DNA from: Paracerasibacillus soli
GTDB lineage: Bacteria; Bacillota; Bacilli; Bacillales; Amphibacillaceae
Reading direction: 5' to 3' (one strand)
Length of the DNA: 64,000 nucleotides
Assembly: GCF_034006335.1 (NCBI RefSeq)
Contig: NZ_JAWDIQ010000001.1
Under the pieces are notes generated by a model. The model saw only the letters and a program-made list of their open reading frames with translations, was not told the DNA's origin and ran no database searches. A program made the translations under genes and the position numbers. The first letter of the stretch is position 1. The number at the start of each line of letters is the position of its first letter. This document shows, piece by piece, positions 49,186-59,584 of the stretch.

Positions 49186-49440
49186 ATAAAAAAATCCCCT
49201 CACTGCTTCACTTTAGCAGGGACGAGATTATTCGCGGTACCACCCTCATTATGAACAAACATTGTTCATCACTCTACACATGTTAACGGTGTGCACCGGC
49301 GAGTATGAATCGCACTCCAGTATAGCTTTCCATGATTCTACATCCAGGATTTTTTTCAGCCAAGAAAATCCCTCTCTGTGGTGAGACTGTCATGTACTCC
49401 TTACCTTCAACGTATTAGTATTATTCATGTTCACTAGTTA
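49186..49440 (-). promoter_or_regulatory. T-box riboswitch of alaS (specifier GCU)
   Basis: The minus-strand leader contains the AGTA bulge, AGAGAG, GGCTGAAA distal-loop word, a GCT alanine specifier (49324-49326) on the descending strand of stem I, the T-box AGGGTGGTACCGCG (about 49233-49246) and a terminator hairpin ending in TTTTTTT at about 49187-49193. Uncharged tRNA-Ala should stabilise the antiterminator and raise alaS expression. Confidence 0.93.
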
Positions 49441-49471
49441 TGAACTATCATAAAAAAGATTAGGAAATCTG

Positions 49472-50540
49472 TCAATTTTTTCGACTTATCGTCATAACGT
49501 GGTTTGTCATTACTTTTATAATTGTTAAGATTGGTACGGCAAAAATCATTCCTAAAACCCCACTTATTTGACCACCTAAAAGCAGCACAAATATAATAAT
49601 GATTGGATGAATTGCTGTGCTTTTCCCAACAATATATGGTGACAATAAATTTCCTTCTATTAATTGAATGATAAAAATTGCAATTAACGCGTAAATGACA
49701 AGTTTTGTTGATATCGTAATTGTAATCGCTAGTACTGGAATTGCTCCGATAATTGGACCGAAATACGGAATAATATTCGTTAAGCCCATGATAATAGCTA
49801 ATAACAAGGGATACTTTATCCCCAAAAACTGAAATGCAATATAAGTAGTGAAGCCTACAAAAAAGCAAATGATGAACTGCCCTCTAATATAGCCACCTAA
49901 ACTTTTGTCAATCGCATGTATCATATCACTACATTGCGCTTGATATCTTTCTGGTAATAAGCTTTTAACATAACTTTTAATCTTCTCATAATCATTTAGA
50001 AAGTAGAAAACTAGTACAGGTATGACTGTTAATAAAACGATTGTGTCAAATATTTTAGTGATACCGCCGATTATTTTCCCGATGAAGCTTTCAATATCTG
50101 TTTCTGATTTTTGTAATAACTTGGTCCAACTTGTCATGGACTGCCTCTGGTAAAAAAGAGGTTGATTCATAAATTTGATAGATAACCGATTCGTACAATT
50201 GCAGCAACTGTGGTAAATGCTCATTAAAATCTCGTAACTGTTCAATAAATAGTGGATAAAACCAATATATAGAGAAACCAATACCACCAAAAAAGAATAT
50301 GTATATGAACAAAATTGCAATGCTTTTCGGTATACGATGTTGATGAATTTTAAGCACAATCGGATAAAGTAAATATGCAAGCAAACAGGAGATTAAAAAA
50401 GGAGCAAATAGTTGCCACAAAAATGAAAAAAACGATTTATAAAAAGGAAAGAGTTTCACAAGTAAAAAAATAAATAAAAAGACAAAGATACCGGTTAATA
50501 TCCAATATAAAAAGTTTAAAGCTTTATTTTTATGTATCAT
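49472..50540 (-). CDS. yrrI: AI-2E family transporter YrrI, frame broken once
   Basis: About 356 residues after repair, with N-terminal helices, a soluble segment, then the C-terminal membrane core (YIRGQFIICFFVGFTTYIAF, GLTNIIPYFGPIIGAIP, LSPYIVGKSTAIHP). This is the UPF0118/AI-2E family architecture; several members are ion or metabolite exporters, and the substrate here is unknown. The frame breaks near 50100. Located upstream of the alaS T-box as in B. subtilis. Confidence 0.85.
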
Positions 50541-50585
50541 GAAGGGCCCAGCTCCGTTGCATATGTATGTACTGTTGTATGACCT

Positions 50586-50777
50586 TCAATTTATTTTTCT
50601 TTCCTCTTCTGTAAATAAATCGTCTAAAGAACTTAATGATCCATCAGCTTCTATTTGATGAACATTAAGTATCTCATTCATCATCGTTATTTCGATAAAA
50701 CAATTCCAACAATAAAATTGCGTGGAACCAATTTTACCTATATCTTTACTTTGACAATTTGGGCATTGCATCCACAT
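50586..50777 (-). CDS. small zinc-ribbon protein (YrzR-like)
   Basis: 63 residues with CPNC and CWNC knuckles (residues 5-8 and 23-26) forming a rubredoxin-like zinc ribbon, then an acidic tail (DDLFTEEERKIN). GGGGAG lies 5 nt before the ATG. The position between recD2 and yrrI suggests the B. subtilis yrzR counterpart; that name is tentative and the function is unknown. Intact. Confidence 0.75.
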   Translation of the reverse strand: MWMQCPNCQSKDIGKIGSTQFYCWNCFIEITMMNEILNVHQIEADGSLSSLDDLFTEEERKIN

Positions 50778-50847
50778 AAAATCTCCCCTACTTTTTTCTT
50801 AGGATATAATTTAGCTTTGCCCTTTTTATTTTATTTTATACGAATGA

Positions 50848-50994
50848 ATGAATTTTTCTGTGAGCGTTCCGAGGAAGGAAAGCCCTAGGTGGGATTTTGG
50901 AAGGCAGCGGTTTGGAAAAGGCTCATCGCCACCGCAGAAGGCGATGTGTATGCCAGCTGCGGGTTCACAGAAAAAACTTATGCATAAGTTTTTT
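50848..50994. repeat. structured intergenic element with terminal palindrome
   Basis: The recD2 downstream gap contains a G+C-richer block bounded by a long-range inverted pair, TTTTTCTGTGA (about 50854) and TCACAGAAAAAA (about 50965). It is followed by a perfect 24-bp palindrome at 50971-50994, half-site AAAAAACTTATG. The palindrome probably terminates recD2; the inner block looks like a dispersed repeat or a structured RNA. Confidence 0.5.
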
Positions 50995-51035
50995 GAAGAG
51001 AGCTATTATGAAATTGATTCAAAATACCTTGCTAT

Positions 51036-53348
51036 TTACATAAAATCATAGGGGGATAGATCATCATCTTCTAAAGTTTCTTCAACCTTTGACTCTATTT
51101 TTATTCGATCTAATAATTGCTTTTGCAAAGAAGTATATCTTTTGTTTGTATCTAACGTTTCTACCCCTTTTAAAAAGGCACGTTTTTCTCCAATTAAAAT
51201 TAATGATTGTTTCGCTCTCGTAATTGCAGTATAAATTAGATTCTTTCGCAACATGCGGTGGTAGGAAGACACAACTGGCAAAATGACAATTGGAAACTCA
51301 CTTCCCTGTGCCTTATGGATGGAAATAGCATACGCATGCATAATATTAACGTAATCACTACGCTCATATACTACTTCCCTTTCATCAAATGCAACGACGA
51401 GCTGTTCCACTTGCTCTGTATTTTCATTTTCCTTAAAAATAGCAACTACTTCCCCAATATCTCCGTTAAACACTCCGTCTTCGGGCTGGTTAACAAGTTG
51501 AATCACTTTATCTCCAACACGATATGCTACATCATACGCTTTTACTTCCCGTTTTTGTCGATCCCGCGGATTTAAGAGTTGTTGTAACGCCTGATTTATT
51601 GCCGTAATACCTGCATGTGATCGATACATTGGAGCTAGAACTTGTACATCTTTCATGTCAATACCTTTCATTTGTGCCTTATCTACTATTTGTGTAATAG
51701 CTCTAATCACCTGATCCTCTGGGCAAGGTATAAAACTAAAATCCGCATCGTTATTCAACGCTCCGACTGTTATATCATGATTCTTAATCATGTGTGCCAA
51801 TTGAATAATATGCGACCCTTCTTTTTGTCGATACACATCTTGCAAGGCAACATACGGAATAATCTCGCTATGGAGGAAATCAGTTAGTACTTGTCCTGGT
51901 CCAACGGAAGGCAATTGATCTTCATCACCTACTAATAAAACTTGCATATCATTCGGTATTGCTTTAAAAAGATGATTGGCGAGCCACGTGTCGACCATAG
52001 AAAATTCATCTACTATTAAGAGTTTACCTTGTAATGGTTCATTTTCATTCTTGTCAAAACCTTCATTGCCGTCCCAACCAAGCAAACGGTGAATTGTAAT
52101 AGCGGGTAAACCTGTTGATTCTTTCATTCTTTTTGCCGCTCTACCGGTTGGAGCTGTGAGTACAAACGGGAAATCTGTTTTTTTCTCATATGTGGATGGA
52201 TCAGTCGATACTTGATAAATTGCAGCATACGCTTTAACTATCCCTTTGATTACAGTTGTTTTACCTGTACCAGGTCCACCTGTTAAAATCATCATTTTTG
52301 CATGAAGCGCTTGATTAATCGCTTCAAATTGTTCCTTACCATAGCTTAATGTCTCTTCTTCTTCAATTTCACCAATAATCTTCATTAAATCAGCCATATT
52401 CACTTCATTTTCTACTGGATGGGATAAGATCCGCTTCATATGAGAGGCTATGCCATCTTCTGCATAATATAGTGACGGTAAATAGACTTTATTCTCTATT
52501 AAAATAAGATTCTTTTTCTTGTTCAATTCGTTGATTTGAATCTGAATATCGTCCGCTGTTAAAGGATGTTGCGGGTGATAGAGTAGTTCTAGTACGAGCC
52601 TAACACAATCTTCAACAGGTAAATAAACATGTCCATCTTGCACACTATTTTGTAGTACATAGACACAGCCAGCCCCAATTCGGCTTGGGTGCGCCATATC
52701 TATGCCATTTTGTGTTGCGATGCGGTCAGCTGTAACAAAACCAAATCCTTCGATATCAAATACAAGTTGATATGGATCTTCTTGAAGTTTTTTTATTGTT
52801 AACTCTTTGTATTGTTGATAGATTTGTGCGAGCTTCATACCGATATTGTACTGAGATAAATAGACAACTACTTGTTCAAAACCTTGATTTTCCTTTAACT
52901 TTTGTGCTAAACGTTGTGCAGTATCTTTACTTAATCCTTGAATTTTATCTAAAACAGCTGGATTTTGGAGGATTTGTGTAATTGCACTTTCACCTAATTC
53001 TTGCACAATTTTACTAGCCGTCTTTTTTCCAATACCGTAAAATAAATCACTGGATAGATAAGCGGTAAGACCTTCCTTTGTATCCGGAATAAACGTTTTA
53101 TATGCATGTACATGAAATTGCCTACCAAATTTTGTATGATTTTCAAACTGACCATAAAAAACGTAAGCAGTTCCTTCCTGTAACTTTGAAAAATAACCTT
53201 TTACAACAATTTCCTTTTCTTTAAAATCCGTATTTGTTTCGGTGATTCGGATTTTCACAATTGAAAAATGTTCCGTTTCATTAAAAAAAATTGTGTATAA
53301 AGGTTCACCTTTCATATATAATTGTTCTACCGCTTCTACATGCTCCAT
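51036..53348 (-). CDS. recD2: ATP-dependent DNA helicase RecD2
   Basis: 770 residues from ATG 53348 (AGGGG 8 nt upstream; a TTG two codons earlier is too close). The N-terminal OB/HhH region (FYGIGKKTASKIV, IEGFGFVTADRIA) distinguishes RecD2 from RecD. Walker A GGPGTGKTT lies near residue 357-365, Walker B LLIVDEFSMVD follows, and motif VI is near the C-terminus (AYAISIHKAQGSEFP, YTAITRAK). A 5'-3' helicase in recombination and replication repair. Intact. Confidence 0.95.
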   Translation of the reverse strand: MEHVEAVEQLYMKGEPLYTIFFNETEHFSIVKIRITETNTDFKEKEIVVKGYFSKLQEGTAYVFYGQFENHTKFGRQFHVHAYKTFIPDTKEGLTAYLSSDLFYGIGKKTASKIVQELGESAITQILQNPAVLDKIQGLSKDTAQRLAQKLKENQGFEQVVVYLSQYNIGMKLAQIYQQYKELTIKKLQEDPYQLVFDIEGFGFVTADRIATQNGIDMAHPSRIGAGCVYVLQNSVQDGHVYLPVEDCVRLVLELLYHPQHPLTADDIQIQINELNKKKNLILIENKVYLPSLYYAEDGIASHMKRILSHPVENEVNMADLMKIIGEIEEEETLSYGKEQFEAINQALHAKMMILTGGPGTGKTTVIKGIVKAYAAIYQVSTDPSTYEKKTDFPFVLTAPTGRAAKRMKESTGLPAITIHRLLGWDGNEGFDKNENEPLQGKLLIVDEFSMVDTWLANHLFKAIPNDMQVLLVGDEDQLPSVGPGQVLTDFLHSEIIPYVALQDVYRQKEGSHIIQLAHMIKNHDITVGALNNDADFSFIPCPEDQVIRAITQIVDKAQMKGIDMKDVQVLAPMYRSHAGITAINQALQQLLNPRDRQKREVKAYDVAYRVGDKVIQLVNQPEDGVFNGDIGEVVAIFKENENTEQVEQLVVAFDEREVVYERSDYVNIMHAYAISIHKAQGSEFPIVILPVVSSYHRMLRKNLIYTAITRAKQSLILIGEKRAFLKGVETLDTNKRYTSLQKQLLDRIKIESKVEETLEDDDLSPYDFM

Positions 53349-53451
53349 TTTCAATACCCCTTTAAAGGTTGTTCAAATATCATATTATCTTCACATCAAA
53401 TTGCACCAATTCATAAGCCAGCATTCTTTTGAACACACACCATATATAGAC

Positions 53452-54096
53452 TTAACCCTGATTCTGTTGCAGTTTATCTTGTACTCGCTTTATGCCATTT
53501 GCAGCTAATACATGATCAGATTGATATTCCAATGCTGTTTCAAAAAAGTGTAAAGCCTCTTGTAGATTGTCTTCAAAAAGTGCAATGACTCCTAAATTAT
53601 AACGTGCATCACTATGTTCTTTGCTCATGTTTAATACTTCTTGCAAAGTCGACTTGGCCATGTCCAAGTTTCCCACTTGAGCGAGAGACAACCCGTATTG
53701 AAATAGCAGTTGCTCATCTGAACTATTTAATTCTGTAGCGCGTAAAAAATATGGTAATGCAAATTTATGATGTCCCTGGTTTTGAAAAGACATGCCAAGC
53801 ATAAAATAAGCATCTGATTCCTCTAAACCGAGTTGAATTGCTTTCAAAAAATATTTTTGCGCCTGTTCATACATGGTTTGCTCATAGAATAAATTTCCTA
53901 ATCCATAATAAGCAGTCGCTACTTGATTGTCTAATACTAATGCCCTATCGAAAAAATGCATTGCTTTATCATATTCACGCATTTGAGTTAATAAATTTGC
54001 CATATTTACATAACCAATTGGGTCTGCCGGATTTTCTTCTATTATTTCTTCGAGTTTTTTAAATGCCTCTTCATATTTCTCTATTGAATGATTCAT
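53452..54096 (-). CDS. yrrB: TPR-repeat protein YrrB
   Basis: 214 residues made of about six tetratricopeptide repeats (for example GYVNMANLLTQMREYDKAMH, AYYGLGNLFYEQTMYEQAQ). It lies between mnmA and recD2 as B. subtilis yrrB does. Protein-protein interaction scaffold of unknown partner. The 345-bp gap upstream (54097-54441) shows no gene; only a short TGCACA/TGTGCA inverted repeat stands out. Confidence 0.85.
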   Translation of the reverse strand: MNHSIEKYEEAFKKLEEIIEENPADPIGYVNMANLLTQMREYDKAMHFFDRALVLDNQVATAYYGLGNLFYEQTMYEQAQKYFLKAIQLGLEESDAYFMLGMSFQNQGHHKFALPYFLRATELNSSDEQLLFQYGLSLAQVGNLDMAKSTLQEVLNMSKEHSDARYNLGVIALFEDNLQEALHFFETALEYQSDHVLAANGIKRVQDKLQQNQG

Positions 54097-54441
54097 CGAA
54101 TCTCCCCTGCTTTACTTTCATTAATGAATAATATTTTGCACAGTGGAATCCAATTGTGCAGTCTGATTTTTCTTCGTATACACTCCATATCTAACAATAA
54201 ATCTGTTTCAGTAGAATACTTTACTTTCCATAGTTACAAGACCTTAGCACAAAGCAGACTACTACTGAAGGTCTATCATATACATCCTTTTCATGGAAAT
54301 CCAAAGTATTCCACCTCCACTAATTAAGATTACCTTATGTTTTTTTACTTTTGTCCAACTATAAATATAAGCAAAGAACCATGGACAGTGAAGCTTACGC
54401 AGCAATTATGCAATAACTAAAAACAAAAACACTTATTATTT

Positions 54442-55557
54442 TTAACCAACATACGTTAAGACTTGTCCATCTTTAAGGACTTGATCTATCGTACCACCAC
54501 CAATACAAACCTCCCCATCATAAAACACGACTGCTTGTCCAGGTGTTATTGCACGTTGTTTCTCGCCAAAATCAACTTTTACACGATTTCCATCTAATAG
54601 AGATACCGTTACTTGGCTATCTTTTTGACGATAACGGAATTTAGCCGTACATGTAAGCGGCTCTTTTCCTTTGAATGGGATAAACCAGTTTACATCTGTT
54701 GCTACGAGGGAATCCGAGTACAATAGTTCATGATGATAACCTTGTGCAACATACAAAATATTTTCTTTTAAATTTTTACCAACCACAAACCAAGGCTCTC
54801 CAGGACCACCTATCCCTAATCCTTGCCTTTGACCTAACGTGTAATACATCAACCCATCATGCTTACCGACTACTTCTCCCTCGAATGTTTGCATTTCTCC
54901 TGGCTGCGCTGGAAGATATTGACCCAAAAATGTTTTAAAGTTTCTTTCGCCAATAAAACAAATACCAGTACTGTCTTTTTTACTAGCTGTTGCTAAGTTA
55001 TTTTTTTGGGCTATTTCTCTTACTTCAGATTTCTGTAAATGCCCCAAAGGAAACATGACTTTTTCTAAAATATCTGGTGTTAATTGATTCAAAAAATATG
55101 TTTGATCTTTATTCTCATCCACACCACGAAGCATTTCATACTGTCCATCATTGTTGCGCACCTGTGCATAGTGACCAGTTGCTAAATAGTCCGCACCAAG
55201 GGATAGTGCATGGTTCAAAAAAGCTTTAAATTTTATTTCTTTATTACACATTACATCAGGATTTGGTGTTCTTCCTGCTTTGTATTCATCTAGGAAATAC
55301 GTAAACACTTTATCCCAATATTGTTTTTCAAAATTCACTGCATAATAAGGGATGTCCAATTGATTACATACACGTACAACATCCTCAAAGTCTTCTGTTG
55401 CAGTACACACGCCAAACTCATCCGTATCATCCCAGTTTTTCATAAAGATACCGACAACATCATATCCTTGTTCTTTTAATAATAAAGCGGCAACGGATGA
55501 ATCAACTCCACCACTCATACCAACAACTACACGAACATTACGATTATCTTTTGTCAT
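54442..55557 (-). CDS. mnmA: tRNA-uridine 2-sulfurtransferase MnmA
   Basis: 371 residues. PP-loop GMSGGVDSSVAALLL near the N-terminus activates U34; catalytic cysteines are in NPDVMCNKEIKF and STGICFIGERNF. It thiolates the wobble uridine of Lys, Glu and Gln tRNAs using sulfur from the adjacent cysteine desulfurase, whose stop is 18 nt upstream. Intact. Confidence 0.96.
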   Translation of the reverse strand: MTKDNRNVRVVVGMSGGVDSSVAALLLKEQGYDVVGIFMKNWDDTDEFGVCTATEDFEDVVRVCNQLDIPYYAVNFEKQYWDKVFTYFLDEYKAGRTPNPDVMCNKEIKFKAFLNHALSLGADYLATGHYAQVRNNDGQYEMLRGVDENKDQTYFLNQLTPDILEKVMFPLGHLQKSEVREIAQKNNLATASKKDSTGICFIGERNFKTFLGQYLPAQPGEMQTFEGEVVGKHDGLMYYTLGQRQGLGIGGPGEPWFVVGKNLKENILYVAQGYHHELLYSDSLVATDVNWFIPFKGKEPLTCTAKFRYRQKDSQVTVSLLDGNRVKVDFGEKQRAITPGQAVVFYDGEVCIGGGTIDQVLKDGQVLTYVG

Positions 55558-55575
55558 CCGTTATCACCATCCTCT

Positions 55576-56714
55576 CTATTTTACTATCCTATTTACAATT
55601 TTTGCCACCCGATTGGCAGCATCAACAATATTTTCTTCCGTATTATTTAATCCAAAGCTAAAACGAACTGAATTGGTACATGCTTCATCTTGACCAAACA
55701 TTGCCGCTAAAACATGTGACGGCTCTACAGAACCGGCCGTACACGCACTTCCACTAGATGCTGCTATGCCGTTCAAATCAAAATTTGTTAATAACGCTTC
55801 TACATTTGTACCAGGAAAACTAATATTTACAATCGAATTTAAGGTTTGCCATTCAGCTCCATTTATTTTAAATGGTACTTCTAATGCACGTAACCGATTA
55901 ATAAACAATTCTTTATAATGTGCATATGTTTGGTTTCTTTTTCTCTCTGGTCTAACATTATTTCTACCGCTTTTTGAAAGCCTATCATACTTACAACATT
56001 TTCTGTTCCTGGGCGACGTTTTCGCTCTTGCTCGCCACCAAATGCTAGAGGTTGCACATGAACTCGTTTATTTACATATAAGAAACCAATCCCTTTTGGC
56101 CCATTAATTTTATGCGCAGATACGCTTAGTAAGTCAATCCCCAATGACGTTACATCTATTGGGAGTAACCCATAGGCTTGCACTGCATCTGTATGAAAGA
56201 TTGCTTGATGACTATTCAATATGTTACCTATTTCTTTAATCGGCTGGATAACGCCTGTTTCATTATTAGCAAACATAATTGACACTAATATTGTATCATC
56301 TGTTAACGCCGCTTGTAATGCTTCTAAAGAAATTCGCCCTGTATGATCGACAGGTAAGTAAGTGACATTAAAACCATTTTCCTCTAAATATTCAGCAGCA
56401 TGCAGAACAGCATGATGTTCTTGAACAGAAGTAATAATATGATTTCCTTTTTCTTTATTTGCTAGCGCGGTTCCGATGAACGCCATATTATCTGCTTCTG
56501 TACCACTGCTCGTGAATATAATTTCCTTTTCATCTGCTTGAATACTTTTTGCCATCACATGTCTGGCTTCATCGATTAGTTGTCTTGCTTTCCGTCCAAA
56601 TGAATGAATGCTTGATGGATTCCCATAAAGATTTTCATACATTGGATACATAGCTGCGACCACATCACGATGTACAGGTGTTGTAGCTGCATGATCTAAA
56701 TAGATCGGTTCCAT
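55576..56714 (-). CDS. yrvO: cysteine desulfurase YrvO, frame broken once
   Basis: About 380 residues after repair, start ATG 56714 (M-E-P-I-Y-L-D-H-A-A-T-T-P) behind GGAAGAG. PLP lysine in SVSAHKINGPKGIGF; active-site cysteine in SSGSACTAGS. The frame breaks near 55925 (one base restores HYKELFINRLRALEV). Paired with mnmA it is the YrvO type, which can feed sulfur to MnmA without Tus proteins in B. subtilis. Break likely artefactual. Confidence 0.9.
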
Positions 56715-56739
56715 GTAAACTCTTCCTTCCATTATAAGA

Positions 56740-57460
56740 ATTACTCTAAGCGTTAAATGCTTTTAAAATATTTTTTCACATTGTTTATCGCATTATAAAC
56801 TTTATATTTGACCCAAACTGTTCAATAGTGAAAACTTGCCTTTAACTTAATTAGCTCGCTGCATCGCTACGGATTAGAGATGTTCTATAACCAAACGTCA
56901 TGCAACGTGCCTGTTAATTTACTTATATTTACTGAAGATAGTGCTGATTCCCCGCTTCGGCAGAATACTTCGCTAAGTGACATTATTTAATAAAGGGTAA
57001 ATTCCCTACCAATGCATGCAAAACAATTGTGCACAAGTATTTTCCCTTTGAAGTATGTTTCTTAAAAGACTTACAAAGATTAACTAGCATAATCATGGCG
57101 GTTGTTTGGAGTGGAGGACCGTTGACTCCTCAAAAATGCAAAGACCGCATTTTATCGTGCGATGTTTTGCTATCGTAGATTTCCTTGTCCTGCGGGAAAA
57201 GCAACAGCTGAAAATCCCACAGGAAAAAATTTAAGGAGGGCCGACTAAATCCGGCCTTTGCGGTCAACGTCGGCATACCCCAGTGTTGGGGCAAGGCAGG
57301 TTAATTTCGCAACGTCCTGTTGCAACACCTGCACTAGTACTTCCTGTACGTCGGAAGTTGAAGCGCTGCCCGCGGAAAGCAACGGTCCGTAGCGGAAAAC
57401 AACCTAGCACGTTACGAGACAGTTTGGTTTTATTGTATTGAACACAATCTTTTAAAAACA
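56740..57460. repeat. long non-coding gap with G+C-rich repeat block
   Basis: About 720 bp between cymR and yrvO. From about 57100 to 57420 it is clearly richer in G+C than its surroundings. It contains multiple short inverted repeats (CGTTGAC near 57120 with GTCAACG near 57264; GGCCG...CGGCC near 57240) and the core GCGGAAAGCAACGGTCCGTAGCGG-like segment shared with the repeat near 170. ORFs here lack RBS and family signal. Probably a decayed dispersed repeat. Confidence 0.45.
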
Positions 57461-57463
57461 ATC

Positions 57464-57883
57464 TTAAATAAAGAACATATAAGCATCCTTTGGTTGATCT
57501 AGTTCATGCTCAACAAGATCTTTTAAGGTTGTTTGATCAAGCACATCTTTTATTGCATCACGAATTCTCAACCACAGCGCTTGTTGGGCAGGTTCTTCAT
57601 CTTCAATTCCTTCAACTAGTGTAATAGGACCTTCCAAAACACGTATCACATCACCAGCAGTAATTAGTTTTGGCTCTTTTGCTAACATGTATCCACCGTA
57701 AGCACCACGTACACTTTTGATTAAGCCAGAGTTGCGTAAAGGAGTTGCAAGTTGCTCTAAATACAATTCCGATAATTGATGTTCTTTTGCAATTGACTTC
57801 AAAGGTGTTGGACCTTGACCGAACTTTTTCGCCAATGCAATCATAATCGTTAGGCCATACCGTCCTTTTGTTGTAATTTTCAT
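57464..57883 (-). CDS. cymR: Rrf2-family cysteine metabolism repressor CymR
   Basis: 139-residue winged-helix Rrf2 protein: MKITTKGRYGLTIMIALA, then the recognition region LSELYLEQLATPLRNSGLI and the wing VRGAYGGYML. It has no cysteines, so it cannot hold an IscR-type Fe-S cluster, supporting CymR (works with CysK). It lies upstream of the cysteine desulfurase, divergent from rarA. Intact. Confidence 0.92.
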   Translation of the reverse strand: MKITTKGRYGLTIMIALAKKFGQGPTPLKSIAKEHQLSELYLEQLATPLRNSGLIKSVRGAYGGYMLAKEPKLITAGDVIRVLEGPITLVEGIEDEEPAQQALWLRIRDAIKDVLDQTTLKDLVEHELDQPKDAYMFFI

Positions 57884-58064
57884 TTGGTACCTCCCTCTAA
57901 ATGGCCGATATTATTTCTATATCATTTTTATCATAACAATTATTTCATTGTTGATTATTTGAAAAGATATTCCATCTTATTATATCATGAACAGTATAGT
58001 ACTCCATTTTAATAAATGAATGAAACCCTGTAAAACTATTATTATATTATAAAGGAAGAAAATA

Positions 58065-59348
58065 ATGAACCAAAAACCACTGGCTTTTCGAATGAGACCA
58101 TCACATATTCATGATATTGTCGGTCAGCAACACCTTGTATCAAAGGGGAAAATCTTATATCGAATGGTTGAAGCGAAACGTTTAGCCTCCATGATATTAT
58201 TTGGTCCTCCCGGTACTGGAAAAACTTCGCTTGCATTAGCTTTAGCAAAAAGCTTACAATTACCTGTAAAAATGTTAAATGCTGTAGTTGATCGTAAAAA
58301 AGATATGGAAATTGTTGTAGAAGAAGCAAAATTTACTGGACATGTCGTATTAATTTTAGATGAAGTTCATCGGTTAGATAAAGCAAAACAAGATTTTTTA
58401 TTACCACATCTCGAGAGTAACTTAGTTACATTAATTGGATGTACAACTAGTAATCCATATCACGCTATAAACCCTGCCATTCGCAGTAGATGTCACCTTT
58501 TTGAATTATTCCCTGTAACAACAGAAGATATAAAGATTGTATTACATCGAGCGATTAAAGATGAGGAATTTGGATTAGGTACGTATCAAATTCGGATTGA
58601 TGAAGATGCTATCAATCACTTTGCGAAAGCCGCAAATGGTGATTTACGTTCTGCATTAAATGGCTTGGAACTAGCCGTATTTTCGACTGCACCGGACGAA
58701 GAAAATAATGTAGTCATTGATTTACTTGCAGCTGAAGAGTGTATGCAAAAGAAAAGCTTTTCCCATGATAATGGCGGTGATGCCCATTACAATGTGCTTT
58801 CAGCGTTTCAAAAGTCCATACGTGGTAGTGATGTAAATGCTGCATTACATTATTTAGGTAGACTTATTGAAGCTGGAGATTTAGATAGTATTGCACGTAG
58901 AATGATTGTTACTGCATATGAAGATATCGGATTAGCTAATCCGCAGGCAGGTCCACGTGTACTTAATGCTGTTCAAGCTGCGGAACGGTTAGGATTTCCT
59001 GAAGCAAGAATACCACTTGCTGTGGCCATTATTGAATTATGTCTATCACCGAAATCAAATAGTGCTTATAAAGCATTAGATGAGGCATTATTAGATATTC
59101 GTCAAGGACGGAGTGGTGAAATTCCACCGCATTTAAAAGATGCACATTATAAAGGGGCATCATCTTTAGGGCACGGTGTCGATTACAAATATCCACACGA
59201 ATACAAAAATGGTTGGGTACAACAACAATATTTACCTGACACATTGAAGGATCGCAAATATTATATACCAAAAACAACAGGTAAATTCGAGCAGGCTATG
59301 AAACAAGTATACGAAAATATGAATCGTAGCAGAAAAATGCACGACTAA
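58065..59348 (+). CDS. rarA: replication-associated recombination protein RarA
   Basis: 427-residue AAA+ ATPase of the MgsA/WRNIP1 family. Walker A GPPGTGKTS at residues 47-55, Walker B LDEVHRL, sensor 1 GCTTSNP and the C-terminal tetramerisation region (AYEDIGLANPQAGPRVL, ALDEALLDIRQGRSGEIP). AAAGGAAG lies upstream of ATG 58065. It acts at stalled forks. Intact. Confidence 0.93.
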   Translation: MNQKPLAFRMRPSHIHDIVGQQHLVSKGKILYRMVEAKRLASMILFGPPGTGKTSLALALAKSLQLPVKMLNAVVDRKKDMEIVVEEAKFTGHVVLILDEVHRLDKAKQDFLLPHLESNLVTLIGCTTSNPYHAINPAIRSRCHLFELFPVTTEDIKIVLHRAIKDEEFGLGTYQIRIDEDAINHFAKAANGDLRSALNGLELAVFSTAPDEENNVVIDLLAAEECMQKKSFSHDNGGDAHYNVLSAFQKSIRGSDVNAALHYLGRLIEAGDLDSIARRMIVTAYEDIGLANPQAGPRVLNAVQAAERLGFPEARIPLAVAIIELCLSPKSNSAYKALDEALLDIRQGRSGEIPPHLKDAHYKGASSLGHGVDYKYPHEYKNGWVQQQYLPDTLKDRKYYIPKTTGKFEQAMKQVYENMNRSRKMHD

Positions 59349-59584
59349 CGTATATTTCCTTTTTCAAACGGTAAAACTAGATTTAAACGATTAAAACTTG
59401 ATAAAAAAGTAACGCTTGGAATTTCTTAGTCTATCGGAGGAATAATAAACATAAATTCCATGAATTACGCAAATAACAAGTAGAATACAAACCATACTGT
59501 ATCTACTCATTTTTAATCATCTTTTTACGATTGAATCTAGTGAACACATATTATGGAACTGCATTGAAAAGGAGATGAAGTAAC

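Noticed and set aside
49186..49440. Structured leader of alaS as a tRNA or novel ncRNA
   Set aside because: It carries all the T-box landmarks and an alanine specifier.
57264..57461. 65-codon ORF in the G+C-rich block near cymR
   Set aside because: Repeat-derived, composition unlike nearby genes, no RBS.
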